Source: Eunapius fragilis
Taxonomy: Eukaryota; Porifera; Demospongiae; Spongillida; Spongillidae
DNA length: 64,000 bases
NCBI GenBank assembly: GCA_963681505.1
Contig: OY811971.1
Span: 23,219,036-23,283,035 of the forward strand
Reading direction: 5' to 3'
A program made the position numbers and the translations under genes. Position 1 is the first letter of the stretch, and each line of letters starts with the position of its first letter. The notes under the pieces were generated by a model. That model was not told the DNA's origin and did not search any database. It saw nothing but the letters and a program-made list of their open reading frames with translations. Positions 22,497-33,058 of this stretch are shown here, piece after piece.

Positions 22497-22650
22497 GTCC
22501 AGTACATACTACACACACCGGTCCAGTACATACATCACACCAGTCCAGTACATACATCACACCAGTCCAGTACATACATCACACCAGTCCAGTACATACA
22601 TCACACCAGTCCAGTACATTCAATACATCAGCCCAGTACAACACCGGCAC
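22497..22650. repeat. 22-bp minisatellite, about six units
   Basis: Unit close to GTCCAGTACATACATCACAC plus CA. It repeats in tandem with small changes at both ends, and the last unit degrades into CAGTCCTGTACATT. It overlaps the 3' end of the minus-strand ORF at 22628-22912. Confidence 0.9.
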
Positions 22651-22912
22651 CAGTCCTGTACATTATTAGTGCTAGAAGTTCAGTGTTCTGTGCAATGCAC
22701 TGTTCCCACTGTTCTAATAAAAGCGCATCAATGTCCTCCAGTGAAACTGAATGGAAGTGATGCAAGGAAGGACCTACAGCCTTGTAGTCCTCTTCTGAGT
22801 CTCCATCAAAGAACTCAACTCCGTCATCAGTGGTCTTCCACCACACACCAGGTCCACAAATAAGGTAATCACTAATCCTCTCGATGTGTGCTTGGTATGA
22901 TGCAGATTTCAT
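22628..22912 (-). CDS. Hypothetical 94-aa acidic protein or exon
   Basis: I do not recognise it. The frame starts at an ATG (MKSASYQAHIERISDYLI) and continues GPGVWWKTTDDGVEFFDGD, SEEDYKAVG and HFHSVSLEDIDALLLEQWEQ. It is acidic, with an amphipathic-looking C-terminal half that ends at the edge of the minisatellite. The composition, unlike the repeat around it, looks protein-like, so it may be an exon of a degraded gene or transposon. Confidence 0.35.
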   Translation of the reverse strand: MKSASYQAHIERISDYLICGPGVWWKTTDDGVEFFDGDSEEDYKAVGPSLHHFHSVSLEDIDALLLEQWEQCIAQNTELLALIMYRTGAGVVLG

Positions 22913-23261
22913 AATCTCCCTTGTAAAGTGGGTGTTTGAGATTTTTCCTGTAACTTTTCCAAACTTTTCTACCTCACAACTTTTGCACTGCTACCGTGTC
23001 CTCATGTTTAGAATGTTGCTCATAATGCAGGCGTTTGATGGCATTGGTGATAATGTTCTCTGTGTTTTGATTTCATGTTGAATTGCTGATTTGTTTGACT
23101 TGACTGAACATTCTCACCTGAATCTCCGTGTTTAGGGATCTTAGACAAATGATTCGGTACAGCAGTGGTGAGTGGGTTGTTAATGCATGAAAGTAGTGGC
23201 CAAACTTTTTTCTTCTAGTCATTTGGTTTGGTGGTTTGGTGCCACAAATAACTTAGCACAC
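22913..23261. other. Spacer, nothing recognised
   Basis: AT-rich sequence between the small minus-strand ORF and the cytosine-rich minisatellite. No exon, RNA gene or repeat was recognised. Confidence 0.4.
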
Positions 23262-24348
23262 AAACACCCCTCACCACACGCACCCTACACACCCCACACT
23301 CCCCTCTACACGCACCCCTCCACACCCATCCACACACACCCTACACTCCCATCCACACACCCTACAGACTCCCTTTGCACACTCACCTACACACCACCCC
23401 TCTCCACACACCCCACACTCCCATCCACACACACCCTACACTCCCATCCACACACCCTACAGACTCCCTTTGCACACCCACCTACACAACTCCCTCTCCA
23501 CACACACCCTATACTCCATACCCCACACACTCACCTCCACACACCCCACACTCCCATCCACACACACCCTACACTCCCATCCACACACCCTACAGACTCC
23601 CTTTGCACACTCACCTACACACCACCCCTCTCTACACACATCCTACACTCCATACCCCCTACACACTCACTTCTCCACACACACCCTATACACTCCCCTC
23701 CCCACATAGACACACGTCTCTGCACACCCTACACACTCACTCCCCTCCACACACCCTCTGCACACACCCTACATTCCTTGCTCCACTCCCCACACCCCTC
23801 TCCACGCACACTCCACACATCCCCTCTATACACTCCTCTGTTCTTTCCACACACTCCGTGTACACACTCTGCACATACCCCTCCACACACCCTACACACT
23901 CCCTCCACACACCCTACACACTCCCTCCACACTCCCTCCACACACCCTACACACTCCCCCTCATACACTACACATCCCTTATTCATACACCACACACACA
24001 CTTGCACACCACTAATCCCCACTCACTTTCTCTCCATACACCACACACACCCCTCCGCACACACACCCTACACTCCCTCTCCACACGCACCTGCACACCA
24101 CTACTCTCCAACCACTTTGTGTACACACTCCCCTCCACACACCCCTCACCTCATGCACCCTACACACCCACCCCCTCCACACACACACTGTACACTCCGC
24201 ACACCCACCTACACAACTCCCCTTCCCACACACTACACCTCACACTCCACCATCCCTCTCCACACACACGTCTCCACAAGCCCCTCTCCACACCCTACAC
24301 ATCCCTCTCCATACACACATACATCTCCACACACACCCTACACACACC
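23262..24348. repeat. Cytosine-rich, guanine-poor minisatellite, 1.09 kb
   Basis: Irregular tandem array of words such as CACACACCCTACACTCCCAT and CTACAGACTCCCTTTGCACA. The plus strand is almost free of G. Units recombine in varying order rather than forming one fixed monomer. Long Pro/His/Thr-rich frames (402 and 328 codons) overlap each other in different frames and are artefacts of the missing stop codons. The CCCTA words are not the metazoan telomere unit. Confidence 0.9.
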
Positions 24349-24467
24349 ATATACAAAATGATTGGTTGTTACGGAAGCAAAGCCACACACCCTAGTTACA
24401 GCCTCATAAATGGCCGCACGAAACGAACCGTAATTCATTTTGCGGACACATCAACGCTTACAAAAGT

Positions 24468-24680
24468 GTGAAATACAAACATCCTATCATTCAAGGTACC
24501 TTGAATATTAGAGATTTGAGTGGAATACAAGATTTAGATACAATATGCAATAACTACGACGTTCGTACAGCAATTAAATACTACTGTCACATCCAAAAAG
24601 GAGACCTTTTTCGGTGTTCTAAGACAAACATAGTGGTAGGACCACCACATCAAACGGATTCTTATACCACTCGTCAGTAG
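24468..24680 (+). CDS. Hypothetical 70-aa frame, possible exon
   Basis: Reads MKYKHPIIQGTLNIRDL, then GIQDLDTICNNYDVRTAIKY and CHIQKGDLFRCSKTNIVVG. The composition is protein-like and unlike the repeats around it. I cannot assign a family. It lies about 1 kb upstream of the assembly gap before the Ginger-like element and could be part of another element. Confidence 0.25.
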   Translation: MKYKHPIIQGTLNIRDLSGIQDLDTICNNYDVRTAIKYYCHIQKGDLFRCSKTNIVVGPPHQTDSYTTRQ

Positions 24681-24974
24681 CTATCCACCTATGTGAAAAA
24701 GAGTCGTAGTACGATGCGTTTAAGCATCCGCATAACGCAAAAATGCGTTTAAAAAATGGGCAACTTAAAAAGCGTTGCAGCGCGCGCACGCACTTGGTTG
24801 CCATGACACCAAATTTACTTCATATATTATACAACCTAAGTACATTCTCGGGAAATATTAAGATGATTTATACCTTATCAGACTAAGTGAAAACCATTAT
24901 TCCAATACAGTCCTCAAATTAGTAATTAAATTTAATAACTGCAAAAATTGCCTTAACATCACTGAGTTCTTTTG

Positions 24975-25380
24975 GTGTGTATGTTCTGTGTGTGTGTGTG
25001 TGTGTGTTTGTGTATGTGCACGTCGACTATGCGCATGTATATGTGTGTTTTTGTGTGTGTTAGGTGTGGGTGCATTGTATATGTTATAGCTCTTCTGGTC
25101 AGAGGGTATATAGCTTTGTCCCTAGGAAATGACTGGAGGGGATTTAAGACATTCATCAGACGAGACCAATGTGCTGCTTCCTAACAACAAGCTCATACTG
25201 TACGGTGAGGTAAGCAGCAGCTGGCTTGATGTGAATTATTTGCTCATGCATGTAAACACATGCACACATGTATATCACTATACACACATCACATACCACA
25301 CATGCACATGTATATTCACACACAACACACATACACGTACATACACAAAGCACACAGCCACACACACACACACTGGACAG
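24975..25380. repeat. TG/CA-rich tract sharing a dispersed repeat with 21.5 kb
   Basis: Imperfect (GT)n at 24986-25010 and imperfect (CA)n at 25255-25378. The stretch with TATTTGCTCATGCATGTAAA and the following CA-rich run repeats the sequence at 21587-21702, showing the same repeat family at two sites. Confidence 0.6.
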
Positions 25381-25436
25381 CATCCCCCCCCCCCCTTGCT
25401 TTTCGTATCGGGCTTGAAGTGGACAGCACCCCCTCC

Positions 25437-25636
25437 NNNNNNNNNNNNNNNNNNNNNNNNNNNNNNNNNNNNNNNNNNNNNNNNNNNNNNNNNNNNNNNN
25501 NNNNNNNNNNNNNNNNNNNNNNNNNNNNNNNNNNNNNNNNNNNNNNNNNNNNNNNNNNNNNNNNNNNNNNNNNNNNNNNNNNNNNNNNNNNNNNNNNNNN
25601 NNNNNNNNNNNNNNNNNNNNNNNNNNNNNNNNNNNN
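25437..25636. other. Assembly gap, 200 N
   Basis: A run of 200 N. The left side is the reversed poly(G) miniature-element motif (TTTTCGTATCGGGCTTGAAG). The right side begins in the middle of an integrase exon, so the 5' part of that gene is missing. Confidence 1.
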
Positions 25637-26812
25637 TTGTTGAAGCTGTACCACTTCCGGATAAGTGTGCCAAAAGTGTATCAAGGATTCTATTCAAGGT
25701 CATGTAGTTATCCAAGTTTATAGGTAATGCTTGACCGTTTTTTTCTCAAATGTATACAGATATTTATGAGAATGGGAATTCCAAGAGTACTAACTACTGA
25801 CAATGGGACAGAGTTCAAAAATCAGCTTGACACTCACTTGGCTGAAGCACTGGGAATTAAACGGATATTTACTATACCATATCATCCTCAGGTTTGTTAC
25901 AATATGATAAATTCATGTATACCCCATATTGAATTTAAGTATAATAACTTTTTATCCTCTAGCTAAGCTTTAATTGCACAACAAGCATAAGGAATATTTC
26001 TTCCCCTCAGTAATTTATTAATGTATTGATTGTGTCTTATGATTTTACAGGCAAATGGTCTTGACGAACGATTTAACCAGACCCTACAGAACATGATAGT
26101 GAAGTTTGTACAAGACAAAAAGGAAATATGGGATGAGTACTTAGACACTTGTGTATACGCATACAATACTTCTGTTCATGAGTCGACAAACTTTTCTCCA
26201 TTTGAAGTGATGTTTGGTCGAAAAGCAATTCTTCCTATTGATATCAACATTGATGAAAAGGAACCAGATATGATGTTAATGAACCAAGAAGAGCCAGCAA
26301 TTGCTGAAGTTGTTGATGTTATGAGTGAGCAGCGTCTAAAAGTACTTGAGTCTGTGAAGCAAAGTATACAGCAAGCACAGATAAAGCAGAAGCACGCATA
26401 TGATAAGAAGCATGCAAGTGAGCATTCATTTGAAGTTGGAGAAATGGTGATAAAGAAAGACTTCAGAAGAGGAAAGCAAGCTGGAGGCAAGCTGGACACA
26501 CCTTTTGTAGGCCCATACATTATTATCAAGTGTCATGGCAAGGGGATGTATTGTCTTCAATTAGCCAGCAATGCTGCTGAAATTGTTGAAAGGGTTAGTG
26601 GAGCATATTTGAAACCATACCAGAAACCAAAAGAAGACGGTATGGAGAAAAATATGGAAGAAGAAGAAAAAGCAGATGAACATAATGAGCAACCATTAAA
26701 TGATGATTATGAAAATGTAGATTTTGAAGGGCTTAGCAAACAAAATCAACTGCTCACACTTGCTTCGTTTGTGGCGCTCAGGAGCCCGTGCATTGCACTA
26801 CAAGGGAGATGA
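25637..26812 (+). CDS. Gypsy-type integrase (Ginger-like), 5' end in gap
   Basis: Exons: up to 25698, 25760-25891 and from 26051, with introns 25699-25759 and 25892-26050. They give VEAVPLPDKCAKSV, then MGIPRVLTTDNGTEF (second catalytic Asp in TDNG), FTIPYHPQ spliced to ANGLDERFNQTLQNM (catalytic Glu in DERFN), and FSPFEVMFGRKAILP. The end carries a GPY/F-type module, TPFVGPYIIIKCHGKGMYCL. The first Asp lies in the gap. Introns and the OTU domain that follows argue against an LTR retrotransposon and fit the Ginger DNA transposons, some of which carry OTU proteases, or a domesticated derivative. The frame ends at 26812. How it joins the next exon is unresolved: the neighbouring frame reading GARALHYKGDEDGDEFD is one base out. 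Confidence 0.8.
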
Positions 26813-27901
26813 AGATGGTGACGAATTTGATGTAAGTGACTATTTTACTTATAAATCAATGCATATGTTAAGATTTTATTTTTCCATTCTGCAGGACATA
26901 TCCTTACATTTAGAGCAAAGAGAATATGCTCTAAGCAAAGATATTGATGTTGCTCTGTGGATAGACTACCGTTTGTACTATGGAGAAGCACCACTAAGAG
27001 AGGTGTATGGAGGAGATTTTGTTATAGTAACTGAAGACCTAAATGATGAGTTTGACGTTTTCAAAAGAAAAGTCTTCTCTTACCTGGATGATGCATTGAG
27101 AATGGTGAGATCAATTGATCTACTCAACATTTGGATCAGGGAAAGCAATGTCTCAGTGAAGTCACTTCAGGTACTTGAGAACACTTACTACCTTATGTCA
27201 CCATTACATCTGGATGACTATTGCCAGTGGGTCCTAGATGCAAGAAAATTCTTTACTGATAAGTCTGTCAATAAGAACACTCTACAATGTTTTAGAGAAC
27301 AGCTTTTAGATCAAACCTCCACTGCTTCATGTTTGGAAATTTTGAAAGGGGAAGAATGGAGAATATAAGCTACTTACCGGTATGTAGTGATTGGCAAGAG
27401 GAGGGATGTCATACGTTAGGAATCAAATTAGTTGTTGGCAAACATTCTCATCATAGTGATCCATCATCTATGAAGGTCTCTCAAGCTCCAGCAGTAACTG
27501 AAAGGGTCAAGGGTGATGGAAATTGTTTTTTTCGGTCAATTGCCCTGGCTGTAACAGGATCCCAACAGGACCACCAAGAATTCCGCCTCCTTATTACATC
27601 CTACATGATACATAATGCATCATCTCCCAAGCTGGCCTGCTTTTTGGCTCGAAACGAGTCAGTAGAGCAATACATGAAACGTACAAATATGCAATCACTC
27701 GGCAAATGGGCCACAGAATTTGAAATAATTGCAGCAGCATCTTTGCTCAGAACAGCAATATATGTTTTTGCACTATCAGGAGCAACCTACAAATGGCTAA
27801 AGCATTCACCTATAGAGGTTACTACTAATGACAGACATCAGAACGAGTCCATTTATATTACCAATATCAGCAACCACTTTGAAACTGTTAAGAAGCTATG
27901 A
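26770..27901 (+). CDS. OTU-family cysteine protease region of the same element
   Basis: An exon ending at GAT|GTAAGT (26831) is followed, after a short intron ending TTCTGCAG (26894), by DISLHLEQREYALSKDID and about 150 further residues with no recognised domain. A frame change near 27330-27420 leads to the OTU domain: VTERVKGDGNCFFRSIAL (catalytic Cys codon 27524), EFRLLITSYMIHN, KWATEFEIIAAASLL, IYVFA, and a final IYITNISNHFETV carrying the expected catalytic His. OTU enzymes remove ubiquitin or related modifiers. The catalytic Cys and His are both present. The frame change could be a mis-called short intron or a real frameshift. The stop is at 27901. Confidence 0.75.
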
Positions 27902-28255
27902 TTTTCATGCATAATTGTTGCGGTTTCAATAAATGTATCACATGTAGGTCCATTATTGACTGAGATATTATTTGACAGCAAATTCTAAAATAATTATTTA
28001 TGATTATATATGCACACACTTCTGAAGGGCATACATGCATAATTATAAGGTGTAATAAGGTTATAATGATCAATAACCACAAAAGATGTGTATAATAATA
28101 AAGGCTGGAGGAAATATAAAAATATAATAATAAGTGTGTATATGAACCAAAATATTATGCTTTGGTAGCATTATTATAGTATGCTTAAATTTAATTATCC
28201 ACTATATATATATATATAATTATATATATATGGGATGAGTAAAAAATGATCCAGG
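27902..28255. other. AT-rich stretch with (TA)n
   Basis: Downstream of the OTU gene. Contains short TA repeats at 28201-28231. No gene was recognised. Confidence 0.5.
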
Positions 28256-28274
28256 CATGTATAATACACACACT

Positions 28275-28445
28275 CATGGTATTTATTACCCGGATCAGTT
28301 TTGGCTGCAAAAGGTGATCCGGGCGTACCTTATACGTACATTCATACGTATAAATTACCCGGATCCGCTTTGGCTGCAGAAAGTGATCCGGGCGTACCTT
28401 ATATGTTCATACGTAAATTACCAGGTCTGGATCAGTTTTGGCAGT
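28275..28445. repeat. Tandem repeat of about 60-68 bp, three units
   Basis: Each unit begins with ATTACCCGGATC, continues GTTTTGGCTGCA, then GTGATCCGGGCGTACCTTAT and ATACGTA-like words. The third unit is partial (ATTACCAGGTCTGGATCAG). Inside each unit the GGATC and GATCC words form small inverted repeats. Confidence 0.75.
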
Positions 28446-28520
28446 AGCGGGCCACGCATGCACTAAATGTACAGGGCCCTAGCTGTCTTGTGTTCATGTA
28501 TTGGCAGAAAAGGGATGTTT

Positions 28521-28553
28521 TTTCATGCATGCATGCATGCATGCATGCATGCG
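28521..28553. repeat. (TGCA)n microsatellite
   Basis: Seven to eight TGCA units in a row. Self-complementary. Confidence 0.9.
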
Positions 28554-28705
28554 TGCCGTTATCCGTCAGGATCGATATACGCAATGGATTTGTCCCTATA
28601 CAGAAGTGAACAACAACTGGTGAAATGGAGCCCGGTCGATCAGCATATTGCTAAGATTTGTATATATATTATTATCAAAACAAACTTGAATCGACGAGAA
28701 TTTGT

Positions 28706-28830
28706 ACCCGGATCACTTTTTGCAGAGGCGGATCACTTTTTGCAGCCAAAAGTGATCCGGCCGGATCCATTATTGCAACAAAAAGTGATCCGGCCGGATC
28801 AATTTTTACCCGGATCAATTTTTGAGTGAC
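28706..28830. repeat. Cluster of GATC-centred palindromic repeats
   Basis: Words such as CCCGGATCACTTTTTGCAG, AAAAGTGATCCGGCCGGATC and ACCCGGATCAATTTTT occur five to six times in alternating orientation within 125 bp. They are related to the 28275-28445 units. Confidence 0.7.
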
Positions 28831-29865
28831 AGGCATCAACATGACCTCCACAGTGGTGGCAGATGTGGGGTTGACAAAGTGGCGTACCCAGACGAAGACC
28901 AACAGCTATCCTGGTTGTGTGATCATCCATTCGCAGGCCTAGGGAAGAGACAGGGAGGGCTTTATACTGCCTAATAAAAATCTATTACATATCATTATTA
29001 TTATAAAATAGTGCTTGCTGGAGTGTCTATATGACATGTAAGTATAACGTGCCGGTAAATTTCGAAGCGATTGGTACTATTCCCGTTCTTCTAAACCGTT
29101 CCTAGCTCGAGTTATACCTTCCTAAGAAGAAGAAGACGACGACGACGACGATGGAGAATTATTTTATAACTAGGCACGAGAATCAGGAAATCCGTTTCTC
29201 TATAACCACACCGTTTTATGACACGAAATCAACGTAGAACTGTAGATCGTTGTGCTTTCATTCCATTGCGATAAAGAAATAAGCGATCCGTTTCTCCGTT
29301 GTCCCTCCAGACGCTAGTCAAGTTTTATTAATGACTTCATCAACCTCCAAGTAATCCTATATTGAACCTGCTAGCTGCCGCAGGTTCAGACTAGTACTGT
29401 TCTTAATGATATAGGACTAGAAAGCACACTGTTCGATGGAGCGGCGGCAGAACAACCACATGCAGTGCACGTGGTTTCAACGAGGCTAAGGTACGTCCTG
29501 CACGCTGGCGTTTGAGCAGACGGGAGCATCTACATCAGTACACGTCATTATACAAATGCTTGATATGGATTTTGAAGTGTTATGGTGTAAATAAGCATAA
29601 CTTATTAACCACTAGTTATTTCTTCGACAAATCAGGTTGTGGGTATAGCTGGATCAACTGGCTATCAGAGAAATTCAAGAGTTTTAAAACCATGATGGTT
29701 TTTATAGTCAATAATCTCTACTGTTATGATCCTTATTTAAGGATGGTGTCAATCCTTCCTCCCTGTTTTACCAAATGGACATTGATCTTATTGACATCAT
29801 TTAAAGTTTGTTATGGAGGCTAATCAGTATACAATTGACCATAACCATTTTTTTATCTTGTTACG
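28831..29865. other. No gene recognised
   Basis: Contains an AAG/ACG trinucleotide tract (29124-29152), and otherwise ordinary sequence. It may hold unrecognised parts of the Ty3/Gypsy element that follows. Confidence 0.4.
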
Positions 29866-30733
29866 CTTCCGCCGCCCCTGGCAACGGGATGGTGGAACGA
29901 TTTAATCGAACTCTGCTGGACATGTTATCAACAACAGTGGGAAAGCACCCTTCTAATTGGGAGCAGAATATACGCAGGGTTTGCCTGGCGTATAATTCAA
30001 GCGTTCACGCATCGACGGGTTTAGTCCATTCTTTCTGATGTTTGGTCGACAGGTGAAGCTTCCAATTGATCTGATGTATGGTAGCAGCAAAATTGAGGAA
30101 GTTCCAGTCCTAGAGTATGTGCAGAGTTGAAAGAAGACCTACAAAGTTCTTATCAACTAGTGAGAGACACATGTGTGACCGAACACAAATGACAGAGGCT
30201 ATTACGATGAAAAGGTTCACGGGGCACCCTTCAATCAAGGCGATCTTGTCTGGTTGCATTCTCCTGCTGTGCCTCGAGGGTTGTCTCGGAAGTTACATTG
30301 TCCCTGGATGGGGCCATTCAAGGTGATAGAGCGGATCGGCAAAAGCACTTATAAGATCAAGGGAATACGGGGCACAAAAACGCAAATAGTGCATTTTGAT
30401 AGGCTTAAACCTTGCCCAGCGAAAATCAGGTTGGATCAAGAAGCCGATAGCACGGTACAGCGTGACAGCAAGGATGATGGTGGGGTGGCAGCCCATCAAG
30501 TGGAGGAACAACATACAAGCAGAAGATTGCAGCTTCTGGATGATGACGATGATTTGGCAGCCCCGCCTCCTGAAATTGACCTACCCGAACCTGATCCGGG
30601 GATAAGGCACGCAGAAATTCCCGAGCCTGTACCGGTGCCAGAGGACCACAGGAGAATGGTACCGGTTCCAAAGAGGTATCCAAACCGTGTACGGAAACAG
30701 ACAGACTTCTATGGGCCATTCATCGCTCATTAA
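29866..30733 (+). pseudogene. Ty3/Gypsy retrotransposon integrase C-terminal end, frameshifted
   Basis: Frames in sequence give GNGMVERFNRTLLDML (catalytic Glu motif), VCLAYNSSVHAS, PFFLMFGRQVKLPIDL, LKEDLQSSYQLVRD, PWMGPFKVIERIGKSTYKI and TQIVHFDRLKPC, then an acidic/proline-rich tail to 30733. At least three frame changes and internal stops lie between 30016 and 30250. The upstream pol and gag are not visible. Right after the stop, AAAAGAGGGAGCAG followed by TGTAAAGAG (30748) looks like a polypurine tract and the start of a 3' LTR, but no second LTR copy is present to confirm it. Confidence 0.8.
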
Positions 30734-33058
30734 AAGAGGGAGCAGTGTAAAGAGTACGCGCTTGCGCATTGAATCCATGGAATCAGGTGGCAGACTGCTT
30801 GTGCACATAGTCTATATTTTCTTCAGTGTTAGTCAGTTCTATACTTGTAAACCTGCTGCTATTAAGTTGTTGCCACGCTATCTCGTCACACTTCTATAGC
30901 TGTCCATCGCGAACTAAACTCCTCCTTAGAAGCGCAGTAAGAGATAGTGTACTTATGCGTCTACAATGCAACCGACTGTGATAAATGAACACACATGTAT
31001 GAATCACATTTACAAACACCAACTACAGTAGGAACTCGAAAATACGGAAAAATCGCACCTCAAAGATACGGAAAATAAGGCACATTCATTGCTCTTTAAA
31101 TAAACAGTCCATGGTCTTAACAAACCAACCACGTTGCCCTCTAATGCGATTCACCGCTGAAGGCGCCCTTACCTGAAATGTAATTCACTTGAGCGCGCCG
31201 CTTCGTTGTGCTAGGCAAAGTAAACAATCTGTTGTCGACTATTTCCATATTGTCCTCATGCCAGCTATAGGTTCCGCGCGTTTGCAGACCTCCCTAGCGT
31301 ATGCATACACCTGCCCCGCGCAATGCCCACTACGTGCATGCATGCATGTGGATGTAATATGCATTATGAGTTCTCCTTTCACACTCACCAATTCAAGTGC
31401 TGTTGGTAAAACAATATTAGAACTTCAAACAGGGGCCTACCTGTGACATTATTCATACAGACTTGTTCGTGTCCATGTTGGTGCAATGATGTCTATGTTC
31501 ACAGTTTATTTTAAAACTAAATAAAAATTGGCAAACCTGAGTACAATCCCAGTTCATTGAGTGCCGGTACAATTTTATAATCTGATGTCTATGCATGCAT
31601 GTGTGACTGTATCAAAGAACATTTGTAAACTTTCAATTGCATCATTATAACTTTAAACTGTTTACCTTTACATGCATGCATGTATGTGTCCCATTACGAA
31701 TGCATTACTTATGACAACCTAGCCACATGTCCACACAGAACAATCACAGATCAATTACTTTCTGGTCTCTGGCACCATGAGGTGAGATGGACATTGCAGA
31801 AAAATGTCTGTGATGTATGTATGATCAGGTTTGGCCAGTTGACACTTTTTATAGCATTTAGAATTTTACCAGTACCCCAGCTACACTATGTAGACGTACA
31901 TTTCATGAATTGGTCCTTCTGTGTACCTCACCAGAAATAACATACCCATTGTACATAGTCTATCATTTATGTTAATGCAGATTTGTCTATTTTTCAACCA
32001 TCCAGAATGTTGGCAACTGAAAATAATAAGCATATTGCCATGTGCACAAAATTTAGATTTAGAGGGAGTATCTTACCATGTCAAGGCACAGGTTCCTCCA
32101 CAAAAAATGCACGCAAAGAGTGAAACCAGAACCTTTCAGTATAAATAATTGTTCCATGTCCATAACTTTAGCATAATAACTATGCATTCGAGTTCAACAC
32201 TTTCCACATGGCGATGCATACCTGCCACAAAATTTATGTAAAATTTTTTAGAAGGCATTAGAACAGATACAATGTACAAGAGGCATATAGGGACAGGTAG
32301 CAACTTCAAGTGTATTTATTTGCTCTATGTAAATGACCATGGACTTGCATGAACCGTGTAACACACGGCAATGGCAGTGAGTACTAGTACTAGTCTGCGA
32401 TTGCAATAAAACTGACCATCTGTATAGCTTGCTAATGATTTTCCACGCACTTGCTATGTACTCAGGTACATGTGGATTATATGTCGTGGGAGTTCTCAGT
32501 CCTCAAACCACTATATCATACCTGACCACCCGAAGGTATGTATGTATCGATGGAATTGAGGCACACTGCTATAGAAAAATTATAGGGATGCGTTTTTATT
32601 AACTTTTTAGCACTAGTATAAAGTATGTACCCTGTTTTATCGTAGCTAAGAATACAGCTAAAGTACGTGCAAGAACTTACCACAAAACATGTGACGCTTT
32701 GCGCATCAATAGGAGTTTCGATTGTTGGAGTATGCCGTGATCGTAGCTTAAGCCATTCGAACACTATGCGACTTAATACATAAACACTTTCAGCGGTACG
32801 TCATTACTCATTGGTTTGTGTACAAACTGAGGAAGTTTTTGGCTCCAACGGCGCATAGCTTTGTATTGTGCATGGAATGAACTTGATATTTTTTATTTTC
32901 GAAGTGGCTCTGTTATACGTTTTGAAGTTAACAGTTCGTGCACGAGTCCTAGCAACGAGGTCAAAACGGTTAATCAGTATAGACTACGTTATAGTTGTGC
33001 ACAGACTGTTTTATAAAACAGACACTGACATTTTAGAAAATGAAGGCTTCTAATATCC
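30734..33058. other. No gene recognised
   Basis: May include the 3' LTR of the Gypsy element (from 30748). A run of ATGCATG words lies at 31338-31347 and 31671-31683. The open frames here are short and unlike any family. Confidence 0.4.

Noticed and set aside
23187..24395. Plus-strand open frames of 402 and 328 codons, Pro/His/Thr-rich
   Set aside because: They overlap in different frames across the G-poor minisatellite; lack of G removes stop codons. No gene signal.
12000..24400. A RAG2-like (kelch/PHD) partner near the RAG1-like gene
   Set aside because: No kelch repeats or PHD finger were seen on either strand between the Transib element and 24 kb.
30748..31020. 3' LTR of the Gypsy remnant
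   Set aside because: A plausible polypurine tract and TG start exist, but without a second LTR or a clear CA end the boundary cannot be set.
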